Notes: generated by a model not told the origin, from the letters alone. Shown: positions 44,905-54,178, numbered from the stretch's first letter. The stretch is DNA of 64,000 nucleotides from Saprospiraceae bacterium (GCA_016787415.1 JAEUUT010000196.1:1-64000), one strand, 5' to 3'. Translations and numbers: made by a program.

Positions 44905-45384
44905 ATGTCAGAGAAATTAGATAAAATAGACTTGAAAATCCTGAAAATCCTTCAGGAGAATAGCAAGATCACGAACCTGGATCTATCGAAGAAAATCGGA
45001 TTGTCGCCTGCTCCCACGCTCGAGCGCGTAAAGAAACTTGAGCAAAGCGACATCATTCAGAGTTACCATGCACAGGTGAACCCGCACCAGATGGGCCTGA
45101 ACGTAAAAACGTTCGTGCTGGTGTCGTTGGCATGGAAAAAAGAAAATGCACTCAACAACTTCCTGGAAAAAATTTCTCAGATCGACGAAGTAACCGAGTG
45201 CTACATCATTACTGGCGAAGCCGATTTCCTGATGAAAATCGTTTGCCGCGATATTCCTACCTACGAACAACTGCTGTTCAAAACGATTAGCCAAATCGAA
45301 GAAATCGAACGCCTGAAAACCCTCATGACCCTGTCTACGGTGAAGGACTCGAAAGTGCTGCCGTACAATTATGATGAGAAGTGA
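44905..45384 (+). CDS. Lrp/AsnC family transcriptional regulator
   Basis: 159-residue DNA-binding regulator that responds to amino acids. The N-terminal winged helix-turn-helix is MSEKLDKIDLKILKILQENS with LDLSKKIGLSPAPTLERVKK; the C-terminal RAM domain (about 70-150) includes VTECYIITGEADFLMKIVCR. It is next to glutamate dehydrogenase and could regulate it (inference). The start at 44905 fits both the family and the promoter. A terminator follows 17 bases after the stop. Confidence 0.92.
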   Translation: MSEKLDKIDLKILKILQENSKITNLDLSKKIGLSPAPTLERVKKLEQSDIIQSYHAQVNPHQMGLNVKTFVLVSLAWKKENALNNFLEKISQIDEVTECYIITGEADFLMKIVCRDIPTYEQLLFKTISQIEEIERLKTLMTLSTVKDSKVLPYNYDEK

Positions 45385-45399
45385 GAAGTGAGAAGTGAG

Positions 45400-45440
45400 A
45401 GAGGCGTAGCGTACACTTGGTATGCTACGCCTCTTTTTTT
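45400..45440 (+). terminator. Terminator of the lrp-type gene
   Basis: GAGGCGTAGCGTA (45401-45413) pairs with TATGCTACGCCTC (45421-45433) with one G-T pair, followed by TTTTTTT. A mirror-image relative serves gldN from the other side at 45625-45663. Confidence 0.9.
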
Positions 45441-45441
45441 G

Positions 45442-45624
45442 TATTTTGGTGTTTTAGTGTTTTGGTTTTTTAGTGTTTTTGTGTTTTGGAGGGCGCGTTG
45501 CTCTTGGCATTTTGAAGTAATCTCAGCCTGTACTTGAGCCCCGTGACACACTTCCCTGGGCGCCATCTCCCCATGTCAAAAGCAACGCCCTCCAAAACAC
45601 AAAAACACTAAAAAACCAAAACAC
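45442..45624. repeat. GTGTTTTG-family inverted repeat element (copy 3)
   Basis: Imperfect octamers, core GGAGGGCGCGTTGCTCTTGG, a spacer of about 85 bases beginning TTTTGAAGTAA, inverted core GCAACGCCCTCC and inverted octamers. It sits exactly between the facing terminators of lrp and gldN. Confidence 0.9.
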
Positions 45625-45663
45625 AAAAAAAAGGCGTAGCGCACATCATGTACGCTACGCCTC
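45625..45663 (-). terminator. Terminator of the gld operon
   Basis: Read on the minus strand, GAGGCGTAGCGTA and TGCGCTACGCC form a stem followed by eight T. It lies 24 bases after the gldN stop. The stem shares its sequence with the lrp terminator. Confidence 0.88.
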
Positions 45664-45686
45664 TCACCTCTCACTTCTCACCTCTA

Positions 45687-46586
45687 TCAATACTGCCAGA
45701 GGTCGTGTTCGAAGTTGAAGATGTCGTTTTTGATACGTTCTGATTCCATCAGCATATCCACACCTTGAACGTAGTCGTCGATTTTGCGGTCGTATACGTT
45801 CGATTCCTTGTAGATATAACTGGCGAAATAGCGCATTTCAAACATATCTTCCCAGGAAATGGTCGCATTGGTATTGCCGCCGAGGGTAAATACGCGGTGG
45901 CGGGCAAACATTTCGCGGGCTTGTGGGTAGTACACCCAGAACATAGGCTTTTCGAAACGGAAGTTGCCTTCATTGTCGGTCACGTCGATCATCGGAGCGA
46001 TACCGAGGATGCGCACGTTCAACTGGGAAGTTTCCTTGTCGAAGTACCACACTTCCTTGATACGGAAGCGTTTTACATTTTCCCAGTTTACGTCGTTGCG
46101 GACGATGGCTACTTTTTCTTCGTAGGTTTCCGGGTCGAATGTAACGACGGTATCCGTTTTGGAAAGTTGCGAAAGCACGTCGTCGGTGCTCATGCGCTTT
46201 TTAAACTTGGCGCCATCTTCGTCGGTGGTGTACACCGGCAGGTCGCCTTTGGAAGCGGCGTCGGACAGGATTTTGAAGAACGGCTCTTCCGGGTAAGCGA
46301 AAGGCAGGTTCATTTTTTCCCGTACGTCGATCACGCGCCAAACGCGTTTTTCCCAGAAGATGTCGCTTTCACGAACCGGCTGGTAAGCCAGTACGCGGCG
46401 TTCGAGCATGATCTCTTTTTTCACCACATCATCCAGCGGCGTTTCTCCATTTTCTTCTACCGTAATTTCTTCGGACGGAGTCGGATCGGTTGTCTCAATT
46501 TCTTCAGGATTTTGGGCCAGCAGAGCCGTTCCGGGCAAGAGGAACAACGCCAGGCACAAGCAAGTCCATTTCATAAAGGTTTGCAT
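45687..46586 (-). CDS. gldN: Gliding motility/type IX secretion protein GldN (PorN)
   Basis: 299 residues from the ATG at 46586; 46574 (MKWTCLCL) is also possible. A signal peptide (ending TALLAQ) sends it to the periplasm, where GldN joins GldK in the ring attached to the outer membrane. Conserved segments include ESDIFWEKRVWRVIDVREKM, RFRIKEVWYFDKE and FWVYYPQAREMFARH, typical of GldN. It is the last gene of the gldKLMN group and 98 bases after gldM. Confidence 0.93.
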   Translation of the reverse strand: MQTFMKWTCLCLALFLLPGTALLAQNPEEIETTDPTPSEEITVEENGETPLDDVVKKEIMLERRVLAYQPVRESDIFWEKRVWRVIDVREKMNLPFAYPEEPFFKILSDAASKGDLPVYTTDEDGAKFKKRMSTDDVLSQLSKTDTVVTFDPETYEEKVAIVRNDVNWENVKRFRIKEVWYFDKETSQLNVRILGIAPMIDVTDNEGNFRFEKPMFWVYYPQAREMFARHRVFTLGGNTNATISWEDMFEMRYFASYIYKESNVYDRKIDDYVQGVDMLMESERIKNDIFNFEHDLWQY

Positions 46587-46684
46587 GACTCGCAATGGAT
46601 TGTTGAGTGATGAAAATGTGTTTAGTAACTTAAAAAGGTCTTCAACCGGCATTGAAACGCCGGTTGAAGACAAATATTTTTTTC

Positions 46685-48211
46685 TTAACGAATCTTGATG
46701 GCGATGGAGCCGATGTTACGGGCTGCCACGTCACCAGGGCATTTGCACTTGATGTCGTCGAAGAAGTAAGCGTCGCCTGGTTTGGCTTTGTTCACCATAT
46801 CCTGTGCCTGGCCGCTCCAGCGAGCACCGTTGTTGCTCACTACGATTGGGTCCTGGCGTTTTGGATAGTACGTGAATTCGAAACCAACCATATCGCATTT
46901 CGCATCGAAATCGAAGTTTTCGAGCACAGCAGAGATACCGCCTTGTGCTTTGAACTCACCGTTGCCCAACTGGCCGCCTTTGTATTTACCGAGGCGTGGA
47001 GCAGGGTCAGGAATACGTTTTACGCGATATTTGAAGGTTTGGGAAGCACCGCCGCCCGATACTGTCAGCGAAGCCTCGCCTGGAGTAGTAGCGCGAACGA
47101 TGAACTTGCCACCGCCTTGAGAGTTAACTGTAACGCCTGTTGCAGAAACGCGTACGTCGTTGGAAGAAACGCCTGCAGCAGATACGCTGATCGGGTTGTC
47201 TACACCGATGTAGAACACGTTCATTTTGTCGAGCGATACGGCTACCGAGCGCTGGCCTACTTCGTATTTGAACTCTTTGGTGTAAACATCCGTCTTGTTG
47301 GTCAACGGATTACGTACACTGATGTTCACTTTGTAGGAGCGTTCGCCTACGCCACTGGTAGAGGTTTCGTAGTGTGCGATACCTTCTTTAATTGGGAGGC
47401 TGCTACCGTTTACATTGATGCTGATGTTGTCGGCCGAAGAGCTGTAAGCGCTGAGGAATACGTCAGCAGCATACTTTTCGCCCTGGATAACATAACTTTT
47501 TTCAGCAGAAACGGCTGGTGTGAATTTGTCAAATTTGATTTCATCACCTGAAACCTTTTTGACAATGTGATTCAAAACAGCAGTTGCAGAGTTTTTGGCA
47601 TCTGATTGCATTTTACCCAGAATTGGAAAAATTGCAGCCACTGGCATTTGCTTGAACTTGAATTCAGCCCAGTTCTTAGCCGAAACGCCCGCTGGCAATG
47701 CTTCAACCAACAAAGGCAGTCCGTCTTCTACTTTTTTCGCTTCCGGGTCGTTACCCACCAGCGCAAGCAGTTTCTGACGTGTTTCATTGATCTTGTTTTC
47801 AACTTCCTGCCCACGGCCTTCATTGATGAAGTAGCGGGTGGTCACGTCTTTGTTACGGATATCCTTTGGTATAGTCGGATCGTTTTTAGACGGTCCTTTG
47901 GCCAGATCGAATACTTCCTTACGGATGCTTTCAATGTAGGAATTAAACTCGTCAGCAATGCGTTGAGCCTCTTTGGCATTTTGCAAATACTGCTGATTCT
48001 GTGGCGTGTTGTATGCTTCAGCCTGCTTTTCGATATTGGACAGCAGTTGAACATTGGTATTCTCAACGATAGCCCGGCTGGAAGACAGTCCGCGGTCGAG
48101 CGAGAAGAACGCATTCATTACCTCGGCAGATACGTTGAGTGCCAGCAGCGCGGTCAACACCAGATACATGAGGTTGATCATCAATTGCCGCGGCTCCTTT
48201 GGTATTGACAT
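46685..48211 (-). CDS. gldM: Gliding motility/type IX secretion protein GldM (PorM)
   Basis: 508 residues. Starts MSIPKEPRQLMINLMYLVLT, the GldM N-terminus with one transmembrane helix (about 12-30) that packs with GldL to form the proton-driven motor. The long periplasmic part carries four beta-rich domains; FAARNIG-like end segment (DVAARNIGSIAIKIR) closes the protein. GldM passes motor torque or energy to the GldKN ring. It is 48 bases downstream of gldL. Confidence 0.94.
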   Translation of the reverse strand: MSIPKEPRQLMINLMYLVLTALLALNVSAEVMNAFFSLDRGLSSSRAIVENTNVQLLSNIEKQAEAYNTPQNQQYLQNAKEAQRIADEFNSYIESIRKEVFDLAKGPSKNDPTIPKDIRNKDVTTRYFINEGRGQEVENKINETRQKLLALVGNDPEAKKVEDGLPLLVEALPAGVSAKNWAEFKFKQMPVAAIFPILGKMQSDAKNSATAVLNHIVKKVSGDEIKFDKFTPAVSAEKSYVIQGEKYAADVFLSAYSSSADNISINVNGSSLPIKEGIAHYETSTSGVGERSYKVNISVRNPLTNKTDVYTKEFKYEVGQRSVAVSLDKMNVFYIGVDNPISVSAAGVSSNDVRVSATGVTVNSQGGGKFIVRATTPGEASLTVSGGGASQTFKYRVKRIPDPAPRLGKYKGGQLGNGEFKAQGGISAVLENFDFDAKCDMVGFEFTYYPKRQDPIVVSNNGARWSGQAQDMVNKAKPGDAYFFDDIKCKCPGDVAARNIGSIAIKIR

Positions 48212-48259
48212 AAGTCTTTACTTTTTTGATTGTGAATAGGAATGGAGGAAACGCGGAAA

Positions 48260-48853
48260 TTACTGACGGCCGATGTTGGACATTGCAGCCAGCATGTTGC
48301 CGTATACGGTATTCAAAGAACCCAGGTTCTTGTTCAGAGCGCCGAGTTGGTCTTTGTATGCCTTCACGTCTTCAGCAGATTTAGCCATATCGGACATGGC
48401 TTCATTCATTTTCGTGTAGAAGTTGCTCATCGACTTGATTTGCTCCTGCGTGCCAGAGAAATCTACTTCTTGAAGGGATTTCAGGGCGCTCATGCTTTTA
48501 GACATGGATTGCAGTTCGGTAAGCATACCGCCGAGTTGGCGTTCTACTACGTCGCCATGCAGCGGTGCTACATCGGGCATGTTGTTAACAGCGCCAGCAG
48601 TGAGCGGTTGCATGCGTGCATTGTAGTCATCGAGACCAGGATACAGTTTGTTCCAGTAGTAGTCGGGCTCTGGGCCAAGTATACCCAGCATCAAGAAGAT
48701 GATCGCTTCTGAAGTAAGACCTACGATCAGCAGTTCGGATGCGAATTCCCAGCTTTCCAGTTTGAAAAGAGCGCCCATCAGAACGATAGCAGCACCTACA
48801 CCGATTGCCAGGTTTTTGGCATACTTAAAAGACTTTGATTTGACGAAACTCAT
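48260..48853 (-). CDS. gldL: Gliding motility/type IX secretion protein GldL (PorL)
   Basis: 197 residues with two transmembrane helices (about 12-30 and 35-54). The conserved segment GAAIVLMGALFKLESWEF contains the membrane Glu thought to take part in proton flow in GldL. A cytoplasmic helical tail follows. With GldM it forms the rotary motor that powers type IX export. A 311-base gap with a GTGTTTTG-type repeat separates it from gldK, which is unusual for this group. Confidence 0.94.
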   Translation of the reverse strand: MSFVKSKSFKYAKNLAIGVGAAIVLMGALFKLESWEFASELLIVGLTSEAIIFLMLGILGPEPDYYWNKLYPGLDDYNARMQPLTAGAVNNMPDVAPLHGDVVERQLGGMLTELQSMSKSMSALKSLQEVDFSGTQEQIKSMSNFYTKMNEAMSDMAKSAEDVKAYKDQLGALNKNLGSLNTVYGNMLAAMSNIGRQ

Positions 48854-49072
48854 TGTTTTTAAAACTTTTTAGCAGATGATAAAAGGTTCAGAATTGTTAA
48901 TGCTTGGCGAAAACGCCGCAAAAGTAGCAATCACTCATGAACTTATCGAAAGAAAATTTTGCTCGAAAAAATGGAGACCTTCTAAATTGTCTGTAGCCGA
49001 CAGATTGGCCATGTGAAAGGTCAGGCGCAAGCCATTTAGCGAACTTTTGTTTGAGGAGAATGCGGAAGGGCA

Positions 49073-49161
49073 GGTGTTTTGGTGTTTTAGTGTTTTGGTG
49101 TTTTTGAATACATGCAGATGCTGAACTCAAAAACACCAAAACACTAAAACCCTAAAACACT
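49073..49161. repeat. GTGTTTTG-type hairpin between gldK and gldL
   Basis: Four octamers (49073-49115), a spacer of about 20 bases, then the inverted octamers (49129-49161). It lacks the GGGCGTTGC core of the larger copies. It directly follows the gldK stop (49165, minus strand). Confidence 0.88.
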
Positions 49162-49164
49162 TAA

Positions 49165-50424
49165 TTAGAAATCGTTGATCGAGCGACCCAGGAAGGTCAG
49201 TACGCAACGGAAGCCAATATAGCATTTGGTTGTATCCTGATATTCCCAGGAACGGGTGCCGGTTTGCATAAAGAATGCCACGTCTTTCCAGGAGCCACCG
49301 CGAATTACTTTGCGTTTGGCAGTTTTCGGATCGTCGTCTTTTGCGTCGATGCGAATATCGGAGTTCAGGTCGTGTACGAAAGAGTAGGCATTTTCGAAAT
49401 ATGCCGTTTCTGTCCATTCGGCTACGTTACCAGCCATGCAGTACAGACCGTAGTCGTTCGGGTAGTAACCGTCGGCTTTCACCGTGTACAGACCTCCGTC
49501 TTCGGCATAGTTACCGCGGCCAGGTTTGAAGTTGGCGAGCAGGCAACCTTTTGCATTGCGGGTGTAGTATGCGCCCCAGGGATATGGTGCTTCTGCGCGA
49601 CCGCCGCGAGCGGCATATTCCCATTCAAACTCCGTGGGCAGGCGGAAGTCTTCCGTGTTTACGTCTCCGCCGGAGTACATATCCCACAGTTTACCACGCC
49701 AGTAGCAGAATGCTTTGGCCATTTTCCAGTTCACGCCTACAACGGGGTAGTCATCGAATGCCGGGTGCCAGAAGTAGTTACGCGTCATCGGCTCATTGTA
49801 AGAGTAGGCGTAATCACGGATCCAGCTCAGCGTATCAGGATAGACACGTACTTTTTCTTTGTGGATGTGGCTGGTACGATTGCTGTTGCGATCGTGTGCC
49901 GCGCGCTGCCAGTCGTACCACTGGTATTCGAATACCATTTTAGACACGTCGAGTTCTTTACGACCTGCGAAGCGCTCGTTGCCCTGATAGTACAGGTCCT
50001 GGAGTTCTTCGGCATTGTCTTCCCATTCGACGTCCTGATCCCAGTCAACCAGCGGTTTGTCGCTGTCGCCGCCATCGTCTTCAATAACGTGTTGCAGCGT
50101 TTCGTGAGCGAGTGAGTCTGATACCCACTTCACGAACTGACGGTATTCGTTGTTGGTGATTTCGGTGTCATCCATAAAGAATCCCTGGATAGAGATTGTT
50201 TTTGGACGAGCGACCAGAGATTTGCTGAGGTCTTCGTCGCCTGAGCCAATGTGCAGCGAACCGGAAGGTACGTAAACCATCCCGTAAGGATTAACGCCGC
50301 TCCATTTCGGACGGCTGATAACGCCGACCAGTTGGCCGCTTTCCTTACGGCCGCAAGATGCGACCGCAGCCGCAACGAAGAGCAAAAGCAGAAGAGATTG
50401 CTGTAGTTTTTTCATGTTAAACAC
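49165..50424 (-). CDS. gldK: Gliding motility/type IX secretion lipoprotein GldK (PorK)
   Basis: 419 residues; ATG at 50424, or MKKLQQ at 50415. Lipoprotein signal with lipobox VASC, then GRKESG. The rest is an FGE-sulfatase-like fold: PYGMVYVPSGSLHIG, FRLPTEFEWEYAARGG, MAGNVAEWTETAY, VIRGGSWKD and IGFRCV. In GldK this fold is structural; it forms the outer-membrane-linked ring with GldN. First gene of the gld group here, with porP upstream. Confidence 0.95.
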   Translation of the reverse strand: MFNMKKLQQSLLLLLFVAAAVASCGRKESGQLVGVISRPKWSGVNPYGMVYVPSGSLHIGSGDEDLSKSLVARPKTISIQGFFMDDTEITNNEYRQFVKWVSDSLAHETLQHVIEDDGGDSDKPLVDWDQDVEWEDNAEELQDLYYQGNERFAGRKELDVSKMVFEYQWYDWQRAAHDRNSNRTSHIHKEKVRVYPDTLSWIRDYAYSYNEPMTRNYFWHPAFDDYPVVGVNWKMAKAFCYWRGKLWDMYSGGDVNTEDFRLPTEFEWEYAARGGRAEAPYPWGAYYTRNAKGCLLANFKPGRGNYAEDGGLYTVKADGYYPNDYGLYCMAGNVAEWTETAYFENAYSFVHDLNSDIRIDAKDDDPKTAKRKVIRGGSWKDVAFFMQTGTRSWEYQDTTKCYIGFRCVLTFLGRSINDF

Positions 50425-50701
50425 CCGTGTTTCCTACTTTGAATTGTTGTTTCTGGAAAAAGTGGTCGTAAAGGTAGAGTTTAAATTCTATGCGAAAAAG
50501 TTTTCCAAATAAAATTGGCTGGAATGCATCGACAAGACATCAAAAGCAACACACAAACGTGTTTTTAACTTTTCATTGTATCCAAGCCATTTTTTTTTAT
50601 TGTCTTTCGCAAAATCGCGGGCAAAAATACTTTTAAACCGGCTTTTCCGTGCATGATTCGACATTTTTACAAATAGAATGCCGAATTTTTTTTTTGAAGG
50701 C

Positions 50702-51679
50702 TCAAAAGAAACGGGGGTTGTAGATAACCGGCGGCAATTTTCCGGCGCCGATCGGTTTATTGAGGTTGTACCGGATCAGCAACTCGTGGCTTCCCCTGTT
50801 GGCGACGTTCAGTGCCGACAAAGGGATGTCAAAGGCATAGGCCAGTGTGGTTTTTTCGTTTAATTTGATGCCGGCCAGCAAAACAGCCGCATCCCGAGAA
50901 GTATTTGTAAAACCCCTAAACGAAGCGCCGGCAAAGATATTTTCCCGCCAACGCGCAATCAGCGAAATTTCTGTTTGTGTCTCCGCTATGTCAGTTTTAA
51001 CTAAAAATGACGGTCGGAGCGTCAACAGGTCATTCACTTCTATGGTATAGGCCAGCGAAGCATTGTAATGCGACACAGTTTGAAGGCTAAAATCGTTTGT
51101 ACCGCTGCTGGCTTGCAAAGCCGGCGCATAAACGGGCTGCATGGCAATGCCAATCTCCAACTTTTTTAATTGGGCGAAAACGCCGATTTCAAAAATCGGC
51201 ACGCCCGCCCGAACAGTACCGTCGGGCAGCAACTGGTCGTTGTGGGTAAAAACTGGTTCGGCATAAGTGCCTTCCGGAGCGCGCAGTTTGTTACCATCCA
51301 GCGAGTACTGCAAAAAGCCGGCACTCATTCCCAGCGAGAGCAGGCTGCTGCGCCCGAGTTCCATTTGGTAGTTGTAACTCACCAATGCCTGTGTAACGGT
51401 ATGCGCACCGATCACATCGTTTTCGACACGCAAACCGGCGCCGCTGCTGATAACATACAGTGGCAAATGCGCATTGATGTGCTGTGTCACAGGCGCGCCT
51501 TTCAGGCCCGACCATTGCTGACGGTACACGCCGGTCATCACCAGCGAGTTTTCAAGTCCCGCATTGGCCGGGTTGTAGGCATACGGATTGAGCATGTAAA
51601 GGCTGTACTGTGGCGCTTGCTGGGCGACAGCACCGATGGCACAACACCATATTATTATATAGGTAATGGTTTGTTTCAT
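50702..51679 (-). CDS. PorP/SprF family type IX secretion membrane protein
   Basis: 325 residues with a signal peptide (ending GAVAQQ). The mature N-terminus QYSLYMLNPYAYNPANAG is the PorP/SprF signature. The rest is an outer-membrane beta-barrel-like protein. Members act at the outer membrane in type IX export or in anchoring particular cargo such as SprB. It lies upstream of gldK on the same strand after a 277-base gap. Confidence 0.9.
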   Translation of the reverse strand: MKQTITYIIIWCCAIGAVAQQAPQYSLYMLNPYAYNPANAGLENSLVMTGVYRQQWSGLKGAPVTQHINAHLPLYVISSGAGLRVENDVIGAHTVTQALVSYNYQMELGRSSLLSLGMSAGFLQYSLDGNKLRAPEGTYAEPVFTHNDQLLPDGTVRAGVPIFEIGVFAQLKKLEIGIAMQPVYAPALQASSGTNDFSLQTVSHYNASLAYTIEVNDLLTLRPSFLVKTDIAETQTEISLIARWRENIFAGASFRGFTNTSRDAAVLLAGIKLNEKTTLAYAFDIPLSALNVANRGSHELLIRYNLNKPIGAGKLPPVIYNPRFF

Positions 51680-51697
51680 AACTTACAGGATTGGAGG

Positions 51698-53782
51698 TTA
51701 CCGAACGAGTTCCCAGAATTCAGCGAGCGTCGCCACCGGCCGCTGGCAAGTGAAATCCCGACAAACATAAATCAAAGCAGTGTCATTTCCTGCGACTTTT
51801 TCAGCCAAAAGAGGCAATTCGTCGCTTCCCTGCATTGTCGCGGCTATTATCCCATTGGGCAAAAACCGGCTTTGGATACGCGCCGCTGTTTCCATAGCCC
51901 CCTTCCCTACTACGGCAATTTCATGGTAAGGGTACACTTCCATGAGCATAGCCAAGGCCCAGCGCTCGAACGAACGCGGGTAGGTTTTCACTGCATCTTC
52001 CACCTGTTTCAGCATTTGCAGCGCCATTTCCCGCCAATCTGTACGCCCCAGCAGGATGCCGAGCCGCTGGAGGTTGTGTGCCATAGTGCTGTTGCCCGAC
52101 GGCGTGGCATTGTCCTGCAAGTCTTTTTTACGCATCACCACATCGGTCTGATTGCTGCCGGTGAAATAAAAAAGTCCTGTAGCCGGATCGGAGAAATAAC
52201 TCAAAACCAGCCCGGTATATTTTTCAGCCTGCCGTAAATAGTTGAGGTCGAAGGTGATTTCATACAAATCGACGAGTGCTGCAATCAGAAAGGCATAGTC
52301 TTCAAGGAAAGCATCGTATTGTGCGTGGCCGTCTTTCCAGGTGTGCAGGAGCGCATCGCTGCTGTCTTGCCGGAATTTTTCCAGCATAAAATCCATGCTT
52401 CGGATTGCTGTTTGCCGCCACGATTCTTCCTGCAAAGCGCGGTACGCCGCCACATATGCCGAGCACATCAGCGCATTCCAGCCCAGCAAAATCTTGTCGT
52501 CGAGCCCCGGCCGGATGCGGGTAGCGCGAAGCGCCAGCAATTTTTCGCGGCCTTCGGCAAGGCGTTTTTTTAAATCGTCGACGTCCAGGTGTTTGCGGGC
52601 AGCAAAAGTTTCGAACGACTCCGGGCGCCAGAGGATATTTTTTTCTTCCCAGTTGCCTTCCGCCGACACACCGTAAAATGCGCAGAACAGTGGGGCATCG
52701 TCGCCCAGCGCTGCTTCTATTTCCGACTGGTCCCACACATAAAACTTGCCTTCCACGCCTTCCGAATCAGCATCGAGTGCGGAATAAAACCCGCCGTCCG
52801 GGTGCGTCATTTCGCGTTCGATGAATTGCAGCGTTTCCCGGATAGTCTCGCTGTACAGTCGTTCGCGGCGCGCCCATTCGGCATCGCGTGTGGCATTTTC
52901 CTGTGCCAGCATACAAGCGTCGGACAGGGCCGACACCAGCAGGGCATTGTCGTACAGCATTTTTTCAAAATGCGGAATAAGCCAGGCACGGTCGGTGGCA
53001 TATCTAGCAAAACCGCCGCCCAACTGATCGTAAATGCCGCCGCCGATCATCCGGTCGAGTGAAAACAGGGCGTGATCCAGCGCTTCAGACTGCCCGCTGA
53101 AATAGTGGTAGGCAAGCAAAAAACGGATGGCCATGGTAGCGGGAAATTTGGGGGCGCCGCCGAATCCGCCTTCCCGATGATCGAAGTCGCGTTGAAGGCG
53201 GCTGAAAACGGCATCCATATCCGTTGGCAAAAAACCGGCTCCGGGCGAAAGTCCCGGCTCCGTTTCTTTCCGCAGAAACACGCCTTCGTTGTGTTCGATG
53301 TGCCGAACCAGTTTTTCAGCCTGGTCGAGCGCTTTTTGCGGCTCGTTTTTCCACACGTCGGCCAGGTATCGCAACAATTGTATCCACGAAGGCCGGTTGT
53401 GCGCCGGGCGCGGCGGGAAATAAGTGCCTGCATAAAAAGGTTTCCCTTCCGGCGTCAGGAAACAATTGAGCGGCCAGCCACCGCCACCAGTCATGATCTG
53501 GCAGGCTTCCATATAAATGGCATCCACATCGGGGCGCTCTTCCCGGTCGACCTTGATATTGATAAAATGCTCGTTCATGTACGCCGCAATGTCTTCATTT
53601 TCAAAAGACTCGCGCTCCATGACGTGGCACCAGTGGCAGGTGGAATAGCCGATGCTGACCAGAATGGGCTTTTGTTCGGCCCGCGCCCGTTCGAAGGCTT
53701 CCGGCTTCCAGGCGTACCAGTCTACGGGATTGTGGGCGTGTTGGAGGAGGTATGGAGAGCGCTCGCGGTGGAGGTGGTTCAT
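51698..53782 (-). CDS. DUF255 thioredoxin-domain protein (YyaL/SPATA20-like)
   Basis: 694 residues from the ATG at 53782 (MNHLHRERSPYLLQHAHNPV), the usual N-terminus; the longer in-frame ORF covers repeats and is rejected. The thioredoxin-like domain (about 1-160) has YSTCHWCHVME, the CxxC motif. An (alpha/alpha)6-barrel domain similar to cellobiose-epimerase/glycosidase folds follows (about 190-680). Function in bacteria is unknown. It lies 19 bases upstream of porP on the same strand, but is probably not part of the secretion system. Confidence 0.92.
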   Translation of the reverse strand: MNHLHRERSPYLLQHAHNPVDWYAWKPEAFERARAEQKPILVSIGYSTCHWCHVMERESFENEDIAAYMNEHFINIKVDREERPDVDAIYMEACQIMTGGGGWPLNCFLTPEGKPFYAGTYFPPRPAHNRPSWIQLLRYLADVWKNEPQKALDQAEKLVRHIEHNEGVFLRKETEPGLSPGAGFLPTDMDAVFSRLQRDFDHREGGFGGAPKFPATMAIRFLLAYHYFSGQSEALDHALFSLDRMIGGGIYDQLGGGFARYATDRAWLIPHFEKMLYDNALLVSALSDACMLAQENATRDAEWARRERLYSETIRETLQFIEREMTHPDGGFYSALDADSEGVEGKFYVWDQSEIEAALGDDAPLFCAFYGVSAEGNWEEKNILWRPESFETFAARKHLDVDDLKKRLAEGREKLLALRATRIRPGLDDKILLGWNALMCSAYVAAYRALQEESWRQTAIRSMDFMLEKFRQDSSDALLHTWKDGHAQYDAFLEDYAFLIAALVDLYEITFDLNYLRQAEKYTGLVLSYFSDPATGLFYFTGSNQTDVVMRKKDLQDNATPSGNSTMAHNLQRLGILLGRTDWREMALQMLKQVEDAVKTYPRSFERWALAMLMEVYPYHEIAVVGKGAMETAARIQSRFLPNGIIAATMQGSDELPLLAEKVAGNDTALIYVCRDFTCQRPVATLAEFWELVR

Positions 53783-53792
53783 GGTGCAGGAT

Positions 53793-54150
53793 AGTGTTTT
53801 TGTGTTTGGGTGTTTTTGTGTTTTGGAAACACGATATGCTTGGTATGGGTGGTGATTATGAAAAAATGAACTAACCACATACTGTACCTCGATGTTATTT
53901 TACGAAAAAAACAGGTGTACTCTACGCGTTGTGTCCTTTGTGCACTCCGTGGTTGAAAAATAAACCACGGAGTGCACAAAGGACACAACGCGTAGAGTAC
54001 ACAAAACACATAAAAATTATTCAGGTTGAGTATTGGGGTACAGGCATTTTATAGAATGCAAATAAAGGCATGAAATTACTCCAAAATGCCAAGACCAACG
54101 CCCACCAAAACACAAAAACCCCAAAACCCCAAAACACTCAAAAAACAAAA
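53793..54150. repeat. GTGTTTTG-family element (copy 5) enclosing a second palindrome
   Basis: The left arm of octamers (53793-53828) and the right arm (54080-54150, with AAAATGCCAAG, CAACGCCC and CCAAAACAC) are separated by about 250 bases that contain the 40-bp-armed palindrome at 53915-54002. The whole 455-base gap before the DUF255 gene has no credible gene. Confidence 0.8.
53915..54002. repeat. Perfect palindrome with 40-bp arms
   Basis: Arms 53915-53954 and 53963-54002 are exact reverse complements with an 8-base loop. A related single arm (GCAAAGGACACGAAGCGTAG and nearby bases) lies at 62129-62180, upstream of the gene at 62211. Confidence 0.95.
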
Positions 54151-54178
54151 AGTCTGCCCTGCATTACGCAGAGCAGAC
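54141..54178 (-). terminator. Terminator of the HtrA protease gene
   Basis: On the minus strand GTCTGCTCTGC pairs with GCAGGGCAGAC (one G-T pair) around a 5-base loop and is followed by TTTTTGTTTTTT. It lies about 60 bases after the protease stop. Confidence 0.85.
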
